Shown here one piece after another: positions 39,530 through 49,934 of a stretch of DNA of 64,000 bases. Position numbers and translations under genes: made by a program. Origin of the DNA: Chondrosia reniformis (lineage: Eukaryota; Porifera; Demospongiae; Chondrillida; Chondrillidae); assembly GCA_947172415.1 (NCBI GenBank), contig OX359189.1, forward strand, positions 9,438,501-9,502,500, written 5' to 3'. The first letter of the stretch is position 1. Each line of letters opens with the position of its first letter. Below the pieces are notes generated by a model, which had not been told where the DNA came from, made no database searches, and worked only from the letters and a program-made list of their open reading frames with translations.

Positions 39530-39610
39530 TTAAAATGAGTTTTATATCCTAAACTTTATGATGATATGCCCATTTTGTTTCTAGGTCCTTTCTTGGAGCC
39601 ATATGAATTA
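39530..39610. repeat. Dispersed repeat, copy 2 (inverse of 1556-1633)
   Basis: aaatgagttttatatcctaa ... cctttcttggagccatatga is the complement, with mismatches, of 1556-1633. Confidence 0.6.
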
Positions 39611-39883
39611 TTTAATTAATTAATTATATTATATTATTTATATTAGATTACCTTAGTATATTGTAACTTGTACTGTATATATATACAAGACTACGAACAG
39701 GAAGCCATATGTTAACATAATTTCTGAAAACAATATAGGGGCGCCTGTGGCGCCCCAAAAATTAGCTTTCTCTTCCTAGATATAATATATAATGTAGTGG
39801 TTAGTCAGTTAAATCGGAAGTGTTCTCTTGTAACACGAGTATGTTTATTGTACTTACCACATTAACATGAATATTGGTATTCA

Positions 39884-40092
39884 GTTACCTGTGAGACCTC
39901 TTACGACATAATGTACATATGTATTTAGTTACCTTTGAGACCTCTTACGACATAATGTACATATGTATTTAGTTACCTGTGAGACCTCTTGCGACATAAT
40001 GTACATATGTATTTAGTTACCTGTGAGACCTCTTGCGACATAATGTACATATGTATTTAGTTACCTGTGAGACCTCTTGCGACATAGTGTAT
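39884..40092. repeat. 44-bp minisatellite, 5 copies
   Basis: Same unit and flanks as PPP2R1A intron 2. Units start at 39884, 39928, 39972, 40016 and 40060. Confidence 0.95.
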
Positions 40093-40790
40093 GTTTGTTA
40101 TACACGTGAGTGTCTTTAAGATAATTTAGTGTCTTCTGATAAAGAGAATCACCATTAATTAGTGTGAATGCAGGCTAATTACTTCTTTGTATAGCTAGTA
40201 CAAGAGGAGAAATATGGAGGGAGCATTGCTTGTAGCTCAGTAGTATTTGATTGTTGCCATAATTAGACTAATAACTTATGAGTATGTTCATGTATCACAT
40301 TTCTAAATCCTAATAATCATCACAGACTTCCAATAGCATTCTGAAGGTTGACAATATGTACGTACTTAATATATATTGTACACCCCTTGTCTCTATCTCA
40401 TTCTCCAGCATCATCCAAAATATTATTGTTACCAGTTTTGACTAAGCTAGGTGAAGATGCTGATACCGATGTCACATACTTTGCAAAGGAAGCACTTCAA
40501 AATTTGTCCTGCTAAATATTATGCTTCGTTGTATAAAAACAGTCCACGTCACTATAATAGTAGTTAATGTAATGGTGCAGGAACACATATAAATCTAGTA
40601 TGTATTTCTTAATATTAACACATGTATACATAATATTATATCTTATGTATACAATGTCTGCATACATATGTGTATATCAATCTTTTGTAAGCTACGTGTG
40701 TGAGTTAATTAATCAAGGAGAGTCGGTGTGTCAACATACTTGTAATAATTACGCCAGTCTTTGGTACCGGCTCCTATAGGCACCCAGAGG
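40093..40790 (+). pseudogene. PPP2R1A fusion relic: intron 2 flank joined to intron 12, exon 13 and 3' flank
   Basis: After the minisatellite, intron 2 sequence (gtgagtgtctttaagataat) runs straight into intron 12 (gtgtcttctgataaagagaa) at about 40127. The exon 13 copy at 40409-40515 is 107 bp instead of 106, with an extra T in attgttaccag, so it is also frameshifted. No other PPP2R1A exon is present. Confidence 0.92.
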
Positions 40791-40831
40791 CGACAAAATG
40801 TGATAGCGGATGGAAGCATTTACGCAAAGGA

Positions 40832-41631
40832 ATGGCAGAACGTGATAATATTAAAGGTTACGTGGATCGCTTTAACCCCAAGACCTTTTTAGCACAGTAT
40901 TACAGTGTTGTAGGGCAAGGTCTTTTAAGGTTTTACCATGAAACCTTTAAAAGGATCAAAGAAAACAATGAGTTGCACCGCAGTATGCTTGACTACGGGG
41001 CAGGGTGCTCGTTCAATATTGTTATAGGTGCTGCAGGTGTAGTCTCCGAGATATGTATGGCTGAGTATACGGAGAAAAATCGAGCTGCACTGAATGACTG
41101 GCTGAAGGGCGAACCTGACGTTTTTGATTGGTCTCCTTTTTTTAAACAAGTTGTCGAAGATTTCGAAGGTAACAGAAAGGAAGATGCAATTGAGGATCGC
41201 AAACGTCGTCTCAAAGCTATCATCAAAGCAGTTGTTTCGTGTGACCTTCGTAGTGAGAAGATCATACAAAATGGCTACGAAGGTCCGTACGACATTGTAA
41301 CCTGTGTGGGTGTGGTCGAAACACCTGTGCTCGAAATAACGAAGAATTCGAAGCCTTCGTTCATAAACTGTCATTTTTGGTGAGAGAAGGTGGAAATATA
41401 ATTCTTGGATGCTGGAAGCACCCACCCGGTATTGAAGGTTACAGTGTTGGCAATGAATTCTTCAATGACCTACCTGTGGAAGAAGAGTTTGTGGTTGCTT
41501 GCCTGAAGAAAACAGGATTTTCTCGCATTGAAATCACGCCAGTATACCCCTCGGAGCTAAAATATCCTGTTAAAGTTGAAAAAAAAGCATGCATATTTTA
41601 TGCAGGTTATAAAGCCGTAATTACCACTTAA
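40832..41631 (+). pseudogene. NNMT-like methyltransferase, copy 1 (frameshifted)
   Basis: It matches the intact copies at 47357 and 54203 except for a 2-bp insertion at about 41320 (gaaacacctgtgc compared with gaaacctgtgc). This breaks the frame after residue 162, within strand 4/motif post-II, and the remainder continues in another frame from 41377 to TAA. All catalytic-fold residues before the break are intact, so the lesion is recent. Confidence 0.88.
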
Positions 41632-41737
41632 TAGAGCTTAATCACCTAAAAGACAAAGATCAAGACTAATGGAAACCAATAAGAACAAGTAAATTGTTAA
41701 TCTTTCATGTAATGCATACATACGGATCAATTTTGAA

Positions 41738-41905
41738 GTGTGGGGGAGGGAAGAGGGGTGGGAGGGGTTTAAGGAAGTAGGAGTGGCTCAGGTAAGTAGG
41801 AGCTCTGGGAGGTGGGAGTGGTTCAGTGAATTAGGAGGGGCAAGTTCAGCCTGTATTGGAAGTGGGAGGGGCTTAGGTAAGTGGGAGGGGCTCATGTATG
41901 TCATA
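41738..41905. repeat. G-rich imperfect repeat downstream of NNMT-like gene
   Basis: Irregular gtgggaggggctta / gtaggagtggctca units. Shorter versions follow the other NNMT-like copies (48262-48415, 55108-55260) and relatives lie at 56980-57040 and 61590-61650. Confidence 0.7.
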
Positions 41906-42117
41906 CAAGGTACATGTTATAAATCGTCACTCACAATTGCAAAATATATACACAACATTTCATCTTTCTGACTCAGACCTTAATTCTTCAGCTATGAAAT
42001 TAAAATGAACATTTACTTTCACATCTGAGAAGCCTGCATGTGATATTGCGTATATGATTGTTGAAATTTATATCTATCAATGTCTTCTAAGCATACAAAG
42101 ACTTAAAAAATTTAGAA

Positions 42118-43023
42118 TTAGAGAGTTATTGCTGTGTCACAGCTATCACACACGAAGCCTTTATCTGGGCTCTTTCTGCAGATTGCTTGAATGTATTCAA
42201 CAACTACCTTGGTTACTTCTTCTGGATATCTTGTGAGGCGTGTTTGAGTCAAAAAATCTAGCACATCTTTTGAAAAACTGGAGGAAAATCCTTCTGTGAA
42301 ACAGCAACTCAAATTAAAGACACCTTTCATGAGACATTCAGCTTGATACTTTACTCCCATCTCATCCAATTCACTGAGCAGATCTTCTGAAAGACGACAA
42401 GAAACATTGTACTCCTTTTCAAAAAATAATTTCGTGAGAGATCGTTGAGGAGTACAATTGCCAGACACTATCAGAACACTTCCGGTTTCACCTTTAGCTA
42501 GCTCTTTCACTATTCTCACCAAAGACTTAAAATCCTCAAAGTAATAATGGACGTGATTCATGTAGACCAGGTCAAACTTAGGCAGAGTGTTAGGGTCAAC
42601 TTGTAGAATATCCTTGTTAAGTATTGTTGTATCGATTGATGGCAACTCCTTGAAGGCTAGCTCAGCATTTCTGCAAGTTGTTTCATCAATATCAATACCA
42701 ACGAACTGTAAAGCTACTGCATCAGAGATTGTCTTCAAGGCTTCCCTCAAAATATCGCAGTCTCGTTCACCATCTCCGCATCCCACACTGCACACTCTGA
42801 AGGGATCTCCTACTGGCTGATCTTTGAGGTAAGATTTCAATGCCGAACTGACTCTGTTGCTGATGTATCGAACGGTTAAATCACTTTGTTCTTTGGCAAT
42901 CACACGAAATGCTTTGTGGAGTCGATTATAATCCGGGTCCACAATGTCAACTTCTGCTTTAAGAGAAACACTAGAAAGTAATTTCTGTAGTGCTTGTAAT
43001 TTTACTTCTCCTTCTGTCTCCAT
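42118..43023 (-). CDS. HNMT-like methyltransferase, copy 3 (type c)
   Basis: Intronless, 301 aa. Type c is recognised by NCTPQRSLTKLFFEKEYN and VSCRLSEDLL, with CDSCDTAITL at the end. The first half is like type a (YFEDFK). It differs from the 48632 copy essentially only by CCF for RCF in the LS-(R/C)-CFTEGF motif. It is tail to tail with the frameshifted NNMT-like gene at 40832. Confidence 0.82.
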   Translation of the reverse strand: METEGEVKLQALQKLLSSVSLKAEVDIVDPDYNRLHKAFRVIAKEQSDLTVRYISNRVSSALKSYLKDQPVGDPFRVCSVGCGDGERDCDILREALKTISDAVALQFVGIDIDETTCRNAELAFKELPSIDTTILNKDILQVDPNTLPKFDLVYMNHVHYYFEDFKSLVRIVKELAKGETGSVLIVSGNCTPQRSLTKLFFEKEYNVSCRLSEDLLSELDEMGVKYQAECLMKGVFNLSCCFTEGFSSSFSKDVLDFLTQTRLTRYPEEVTKVVVEYIQAICRKSPDKGFVCDSCDTAITL

Positions 43024-43227
43024 ACCTACCAACAGCTACCAATTGTTCGTCTTTATCAAAGAGTATACACTAGGACCGTACTCGAATTAAAGCGCCCGCA
43101 AATAAGCTATTAAAAGGAATCACATTACCATTTTAGGGGGCTCTTAGCATATTATAATGAAACCTGCTTGTAATCTTACTTCTTCAGTCTCCATAACTTT
43201 CTCATCGTGATTAGTGAATCGAAGGGT

Positions 43228-43410
43228 GCATTAGTCTGATGAAATCAGACCCTATCGACTGTGTAATAAGGCCTGACAACTTACCCACCATTCTAGTCAC
43301 TGATACAAGTCTGACATTTCATACCTTTCACTAAATAAGGATGGTGTTAACCACAATTGTGACCGCGGAATTCCCACAGGAATTTCAACAGAGAATCGAG
43401 GTTAATGGGC
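43228..43410. repeat. hAT-like MITE remnant (right end deleted), empty MULE site
   Basis: It starts gggtgcat-tagtctgatgaa as in 62774 but jumps from cagagaatcgaggtta to atgggcatgcacac, losing the right TIR. The same deletion is in the 49.74-kb copy. Both lack the MULE-like insertion. Confidence 0.8.
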
Positions 43411-43419
43411 ATGCACACT

Positions 43420-45170
43420 ATTTTTGCATGGCTTATAAACGTATTATCTCTAATATAAGCCCAGATCTCTAATGCAAGCCCGTCTCCAATAGAAGCCCAC
43501 CTTTACGAGTCATTGAAAAAATAGCCCTGCCCAGTCCCCAATATAAGCCCACTGACAACCAGCCAGAAAAAACTGAACGATTTTCGTAGCCATATGTAAA
43601 AGCTGCGCCTCATTGCGGCAGTCTGCCACCCTGAATTATCTCACTTTGGCACAGCAGTAACCAAGTGGGGACGTGAACACTAGAAAGTTGTGCGCAAAGT
43701 ACATGGAGGGAAAGCACCAGTCATGGAGTGTGGAATGTTCAGTAGCCCTGAACATCCCTTCATGAGTGCTTCTCCAGATGGACTTGTCAGCGCTGCCAAT
43801 GTGGCAATGGTGTATGTGAGATCAAGGTATATATGTATACCTATGTACATATACTTTGCATGTGTGGAATTATTGTAAGCTGAAATTTAATTTGTTTGTA
43901 TATTGCTATTGCAGTGTCCATATTGTCACTGTAAGGACACACTCAAGCAATCCTCAATATCCCAGTCCTTTTGCTTGGAGAAAAGTAATGACACTTTGCA
44001 CCTGAAGCAGACACACCCTTACTTTTATCAGGTGCATACTATTAGGTACTTTCAATTCCGTGCTGCATGTGCACATGTATATATCTATAGCTATTATGCT
44101 TCTATTACATCTGGGTCCAGTCACAATTTTTTGTACTGGAAGACGTTTCAGCAACTTTGTGGTGTGGACAAAGGAGTAAGTCCACATAGAAAGGATTTTG
44201 CCTGACGAGGAATTCTGGCTGCAATGCGTCAGGAAATCTAAACATTTTTTTTCCAGACAGCATGTCTCCCAGAGCTACTGGGCAAATGGTTTTCTTGGCC
44301 TTCCACAGCTGTTTCTCATGCGAAAGAAGAAATCAATCATGGAGAACTTGATAAGGATCAATCAGGATGCTTACTGTTATTGTCAAGGGCCTGAAGAAGA
44401 ACCAATGGTGGCCTGTGACAATTCCACATGTCCTTACCAATGGTTTCACTTCAAGTGCCTCAAATTGCAGTCTGCACCATGAAAAAAATTGTGGTTTTAT
44501 CCCACTTGCCGAAAGAACGATGACTCTCTCAACATGAATTCTCACATTAGCAATGTGTTGAGTTTGCTCGACTTCAATTCCTGTGAGCTGCTTCTTTCCT
44601 TTAGTAAAAGATGGTATATGGACTCGAGCACAATATAATCCCACAGATTCCTGTATGTCAAATCCTCGGTCTGTGAGTATGGTATCACCGGGCAATAAAA
44701 ATTTCATTAAACCACAGTTCTCAGTGAGGTGCTTGTCACTGACCCTTCCTCCCCAGCCACATGAAATGTAGGAAACTGTGCCTTGTGGTGTTATTCCGAT
44801 TAAGTACTTGGCAGTATTGTGGTGTTCATAAGAAGAGAATGTCTGTGCCCTTGCTAACAAGTTTGTTGGCCTTTCAATATCAATCTCAAAACAGTCAATA
44901 ATCACAGTGCAATTGGGGTAGTGCTCACGAAAATCCATTGGCAAAGTTTGTTGTAAAACATCTCAGTCTGGCCAATGAATGAGTGGCTTATATAAAGCAG
45001 AATACATAACATCAATCATCTGACTGAATAACTGACTTACAGTTGACTTGTGCAATCCAAATCTGTAACCCAGATCCTATAGCCAATAGTTTGAGACACA
45101 TTCTCATGAATGTCATGATCAGCAGCTGAAAGCCAGCTGACGTTCCCTGTTTAATTCCTCCTTCTCCGAA
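43420..45170. mobile_element. Harbinger-type element, copy 2 (decayed)
   Basis: Plus-strand YqaJ/PHD relic 43600-44482 (HPFMSASPDGLV, HPYFYQ, PHD finger [16 protein letters not shown]) and minus-strand transposase 44485-45060. The transposase has a stop from a single base change (catctcagtctgg, where copy 3 has catctcggtctgg) just upstream of [12 protein letters not shown] 2-bp insertion at 45078 breaks the frame further upstream. The DDE residues ([21 protein letters not shown]) survive. Confidence 0.75.
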
Positions 45171-45352
45171 CCTTCTCTGGTTATAATAGCTGGCAAACGT
45201 GCAACCCCTCTATATAATGGTGGCCGAGAATATAGGTCAGAGCGGCCACAGCCACCCCGCGTGCGGCTTCAGACAAGTTGAAAGTGCATGCAAATTCCGA
45301 ACTATTACCAACCATGCATTGAATTATACATGTTTTACTCAGGTTAATAGAG

Positions 45353-46255
45353 TTAGAGAGTTATTGCTGTGTCACAGAAATCACACACGAAGCCTTTATC
45401 TGGGACCTTTCTGCAGATTGCTTGAATGTATTCAATAACTGCCTTGGTTACTTCTTCCGGATATCTTGTGAGGCGTGTTAATGTCACAAAATCTAGCACG
45501 TCTTTTGAAAAACTGGAGGAAAATCCTTCTGTGAAACAGCGATCAAAATTAAAAGCGCCTTTCATGAGAGATTCAGCTTGATACTTTACTCCCATCCCGT
45601 CCAATTCACTGAGCAGATCTTCTGAAAGACGATAAGGAGATTCATGTTCTTTTTCAAAAAATACTTTAAAGAGAGCGTTTATAGGCGAATTTTTGTTAGA
45701 CACTATCAGAACACTTCCGGTTTCACCTTTGGCTAGCTCTTTCACTATTCTGACCAAAGACTTAAAATCCTTAATGTAATAATGGACGTGATTCATGTAG
45801 ACCAAGTCAAACTTAGGCAGAGTGTTAGGGTCAACTTGTAGAATACCCTTGTTAAGTATAGTTGTATCGATTGATGGCAACTCCTTGAAGGCTAGCTCAG
45901 CATTTCTGCAAGATGTTTCATCAATATCAATACCAACGAACTGAAAAGCTACTGCATTGGAGATTGTCTTCAAGGCTTCCCCCAAAATAGCGCAGTCTCG
46001 TTCACCATCTCCGCATCCCACACTGCACACTCTGAAGGGATCTCCTACTGGCTGATCTTTGAGGTAAGATTTCAATGCCGAACTGACTCTGTTGCTGATG
46101 TATCGAACGTTTAAGTCACTTTGTTCTTTGGCAATCACACGAAATGCTTTGTAGATTCGATTATATTCCGAGTCCACAATGTTAACTTCTGCTTTAAGAG
46201 AAACACTAGAAAGTAATTTCTGTAGTGCTTGTAATTTTAGTTCTTCTGTCTCCAT
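45353..46255 (-). CDS. HNMT-like methyltransferase, copy 4 (type b)
   Basis: Intronless, 300 aa. Type b; differs from copy 2 in METEELK at the start and AILGEALKTISNAVAF around motif I. It differs from the 51867 copy at a single residue (KAF compared with KTF, residue 39 region). All motifs are intact. Confidence 0.82.
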   Translation of the reverse strand: METEELKLQALQKLLSSVSLKAEVNIVDSEYNRIYKAFRVIAKEQSDLNVRYISNRVSSALKSYLKDQPVGDPFRVCSVGCGDGERDCAILGEALKTISNAVAFQFVGIDIDETSCRNAELAFKELPSIDTTILNKGILQVDPNTLPKFDLVYMNHVHYYIKDFKSLVRIVKELAKGETGSVLIVSNKNSPINALFKVFFEKEHESPYRLSEDLLSELDGMGVKYQAESLMKGAFNFDRCFTEGFSSSFSKDVLDFVTLTRLTRYPEEVTKAVIEYIQAICRKVPDKGFVCDFCDTAITL

Positions 46256-46526
46256 ACCTACCAACAGCTACCAATTGTTCGTCTTTAACAAAGACCACGC
46301 TATACCGTTCATATTTATAACGCTTGGTTTCCTGTTCGTGATATAATATTTGTCAACAAAATGGCGGACGCTCGGCTGCTTTTCGCTTTTTCTAAACTTA
46401 AAAATTAGCTTTCTCTTCCTAGATATAATATATAATGTAGTGGTTAGTCAGTTAAATCGGAAGTGTTCTCTTGTAACACGAGTATGTTTATTGTACTTAC
46501 CACATTAACATGAATATTGGTATTTA

Positions 46527-46955
46527 GTTACCTGTGAGACCTCTTGTTACATTATGTACATATGTATTTAGTTACCTGTGAGACCTCTTACGACATAATG
46601 TACATATGTATTTAGTTACCTGTGAGACCTCTTGCGACATAATGTACATATGTATTTAGTTACCTGTGAGACCTCTTGCGACATAATGTACATATGTATT
46701 TAGTTACCTGTGAGACCTCTTACGACATAATGTACATATGTATTTAGTTACCTGTGAGACCTCTTGCGACATAATGTACATATGTATTTAGTTACCTGTG
46801 AGACCTCTTGCGACATAATGTACATATGTATTTAGTTACCTTTGAGACCTCTTGCGACATAATGTACATATGTATTTAGTTACCTGTGAGACCTCTTGCG
46901 ACATAATGTACATATGTATTTAGTTACCTGTGAGACCTCTTGCGACATAGTGTAT
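46527..46955. repeat. 44-bp minisatellite, 10 copies
   Basis: Units every 44 bp from 46527 to 46923, same flanks as the other arrays. Confidence 0.95.
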
Positions 46956-47340
46956 GTTTGTTATACACGTGAGTGTCTTTAAGATAATTTAGTGTCTTCT
47001 GATAAAGAGAATCACCATTAATTAAAATTTGTCCTGCTAAATATTATGCTTCGTTGTATAAAAACAGTCCACGTCACTATAATAGTAGTTAATGTAATGG
47101 TGCAGGAACACATATAAATCTAGTATGTATTTCTTAATATTAACACATGTATACATAATATTATATCTTATGAATACAATGTCTGCATACATATGTGTAT
47201 ATCAATCTTTTGTAAGCTACGTGTGTGAGTTAATTAATCAAGGAGAGTCGGTGTGTCAACATACTTGTAATAATTACGCCAGTCTTTGGTACCGGCTCCT
47301 ATAGGCACCCAGAGGCGACAAAATGTGATAGCGGATGGAA
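46956..47340 (+). pseudogene. PPP2R1A fusion relic with most of exon 13 deleted
   Basis: The intron 2/intron 12 junction is as at 40127, but attaatta then jumps to aaatttgtcctgctaa (47025-47040), leaving only the last 16 bases of exon 13 before the 3' flank. Confidence 0.88.
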
Positions 47341-47356
47341 GCATTTACGCAAAGGA

Positions 47357-48154
47357 ATGGCAGAACGTGATAATATTAAAGGTTACGTGGATCGCTTTAA
47401 CCCCAAGACCTTTTTAGCACAGTATTACAGTGTTGTAGGGCAAGGTCTTTTAAGGTTTTACCATGAAACCTTTAAAAGGATCAAAGAAAACAATGAGTTG
47501 CACCGCAGTATGCTTGACTACGGGGCAGGGTGCTCGTTCAATATTGTTATAGGTGCTGCAGGTGTAGTCTCCGAGATATGTATGGCTGAGTATACGGAGA
47601 AGAATCGAGCTGCACTGAATGACTGGCTGAAGGGCGAACCTGACGCTTTTGATTGGTCTCCTTTTTTTAAACAAGTTGTCGAAGATTTCGAAGGTAACAG
47701 AAAGGAAGATGCAATTGAGGATCGCAAACGTCGTCTCAAAGCTATCATCAAAGCAGTTGTTTCGTGTGACCTTCGTAGTGAGAAGATCATACAAAATGGC
47801 TACGAAGGTCCGTACGACATTGTAACCTGTGTGGGTGTGGTCGAAACCTGTGCTCGAAATAACGAAGAATTCGAAGCCTTCGTTCATAAACTGTCATTTT
47901 TGGTGAGAGAAGGTGGAAATATAATTCTTGGATGCTGGAAGCACCCACCCGGTATTGAAGGTTACAGTGTTGGCAATGAATTCTTCAATGACCTACCTGT
48001 GGAAGAAGAGTTTGTGGTTGCTTGCCTGAAGAAAACAGGATTTTCTCGCATTGAAATCACGCCAGTATACCCCTCGGAGCTAAAATATCCTGTTAAAGTT
48101 GAAAAAAAAGCATGCATATTTTATGCAGGTTATAAAGCCGTAATTACCACTTAA
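47357..48154 (+). CDS. NNMT/PNMT/TEMT-family methyltransferase (intact)
   Basis: Intronless, 265 aa, the usual family length. The N-terminal signature YVDRFNPKTFLAQYY (residues 10-24) matches Y-x3-F-x-P-x2-(Y/F)L-x2-YY of NNMT/PNMT. Motif I is LDYGAGCS (53-60), followed by CMAEYTEKN (acidic residue for ribose). EPDAFDWSPF and DFEGNRKED are further family hallmarks, then YDIVTCVGVVETC and EGGNIILGCWKH. Such enzymes transfer methyl from SAM to small amines, nicotinamide or thioethers in the cytosol; the substrate here cannot be named. Start ATG at 47357 follows the duplicated block gatagcggatggaagcattt. It is tail to tail with the HNMT-like gene at 48632. Confidence 0.85.
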   Translation: MAERDNIKGYVDRFNPKTFLAQYYSVVGQGLLRFYHETFKRIKENNELHRSMLDYGAGCSFNIVIGAAGVVSEICMAEYTEKNRAALNDWLKGEPDAFDWSPFFKQVVEDFEGNRKEDAIEDRKRRLKAIIKAVVSCDLRSEKIIQNGYEGPYDIVTCVGVVETCARNNEEFEAFVHKLSFLVREGGNIILGCWKHPPGIEGYSVGNEFFNDLPVEEEFVVACLKKTGFSRIEITPVYPSELKYPVKVEKKACIFYAGYKAVITT

Positions 48155-48631
48155 TAGAGCTTAATCACCTAAAAGACAAAGATCAAGACTAATGGAAACC
48201 AATAAGAACAAGTAAATTGTTAATCTTTCATGTAATGCATACATACGGATAGAATAGGAGCAATTTTGAAGTGTGGGGGAGGGAAGAGGGATGGGAGGGG
48301 TTTAAGGAAGTAGGAGTGGCTCAGGTAAGTAGGAGCTCTGGGAGGTGGGAGTGGTTCAGTGAATTAGGAGGGGCAAGTTCAGCCTGTATTGGAAGTGGGA
48401 GGGGCTCATGTATGTCATATAAGGTACATGTTATAAATCGTCACTCACAATTGCAAAATATATACACAACATTTCATCTTTCTGACTCAGACCTTAATTC
48501 TTCAGCTATGAAATTAAAATGAACATTTACTTTCACATCTGAGAAGCCTGCATGTGATATTGCGTATATGATTGTTGAAATTTATATCTATCAATGTCTT
48601 CTAAGCATACAAAGACTTAAAAAATTTAGAA

Positions 48632-49537
48632 TTAGAGAGTTATTGCTGTGTCACAGCTATCACACACGAAGCCTTTATCTGGGCTCTTTCTGCAGATTGC
48701 TTGAATGTATTCAACAACTACCTTGGTTACTTCTTCCGGATATCTTGTGAGGCGTGTTTGAGTCAAAAAATCTAGCACATCTTTTGAAAAACTGGAGGAA
48801 AATCCTTCTGTGAAACAGCGACTCAAATTAAAGACACCTTTCATGAGACATTCAGCTTGATACTTTACTCCCATCTCATCCAATTCACTGAGCAGATCTT
48901 CTGAAAGACGACAAGAAACATTGTACTCCTTTTCAAAAAATAATTTCGTGAGAGATCGTTGAGGAGTACAATTGCCAGACACTATCAGAACACTTCCGGT
49001 TTCACCTTTAGCTAGCTCTTTCACTATTCTCACCAAAGACTTAAAATCCTCAAAGTAATAATGGACGTGATTCATGTAGACCAGGTCAAACTTAGGCAGA
49101 GTGTTAGGGTCAACTTGTAGAATATCCTTGTTAAGTATTGTTGTATCGATTGATGGCAACTCCTTGAAGGCTAGCTCAGCATTTCTGCAAGTTGTTTCAT
49201 CAATATCAATACCAACGAACTGTAAAGCTACTGCATCAGAGATTGTCTTCAAGGCTTCCCTCAAAATATCGCAGTCTCGTTCACCATCTCCGCATCCCAC
49301 ACTGCACACTCTGAAGGGATCTCCTACTGGCTGATCTTTGAGGTAAGATTTCAATGCCGAACTGACTCTGTTGCTGATGTATCGAACGGTTAAATCACTT
49401 TGTTCTTTGGCAATCACACGAAATGCTTTGTGGAGTCGATTATAATCCGGGTCCACAATGTCAACTTCTGCTTTAAGAGAAACACTAGAAAGTAATTTCT
49501 GTAGTGCTTGTAATTTTACTTCTCCTTCTGTCTCCAT
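48632..49537 (-). CDS. HNMT-like methyltransferase, copy 5 (type c)
   Basis: Intronless, 301 aa, the near-identical duplicate of the 42118 copy (offset 6,514 bp), with the ancestral Arg before CFTEGF. Motif I VCSVGCGDG and strand 4 FDLVYMNHVHYY are intact. Confidence 0.82.
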   Translation of the reverse strand: METEGEVKLQALQKLLSSVSLKAEVDIVDPDYNRLHKAFRVIAKEQSDLTVRYISNRVSSALKSYLKDQPVGDPFRVCSVGCGDGERDCDILREALKTISDAVALQFVGIDIDETTCRNAELAFKELPSIDTTILNKDILQVDPNTLPKFDLVYMNHVHYYFEDFKSLVRIVKELAKGETGSVLIVSGNCTPQRSLTKLFFEKEYNVSCRLSEDLLSELDEMGVKYQAECLMKGVFNLSRCFTEGFSSSFSKDVLDFLTQTRLTRYPEEVTKVVVEYIQAICRKSPDKGFVCDSCDTAITL

Positions 49538-49934
49538 ACCTACCAACAGCTACCAATTGTTCGTCTTTATCAAAGAGTATACACTAGGACCGTACTCGAA
49601 TTAAAGCGCCCGCAAATAAGCTATTAAAAGGAATCACATTACCATTTTAGGGGGCTCTTAGCATATTATAATGAAACCTGCTTGTAATCTTACTTCTTCA
49701 GTCTCCATAACTTTCTCATCGTGATTAGTGAATCGAAGGGTGCATTAGTCTGATGAAATCAGACCCTATCGACTGTGTAATAAGGCCTGACAACTTACCC
49801 ACCATTCTAGTCACTGATACAAGTCTGACATTTCATACCTTTCACTAAATAAGGATGGTGTTAACCACAAATGTGACCGCGGAATTCCCACAGGAATTTC
49901 AACAGAGAATCGAGGTTAATGGGCATGCACACTA

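Larger units (their letters stand above)
37331..39757. other. 2.4-kb block absent from the other array units (large indel)
   Basis: In the equivalent positions 46398 and 52912 the sequence jumps from tttctaaactta directly to aaaattagctttctc. Here the two are 2.4 kb apart, with ggggcgcc-type palindromes at both ends. The block holds the giant palindrome, a 38.7-kb MITE and the 39.5-kb repeat. Confidence 0.8.
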
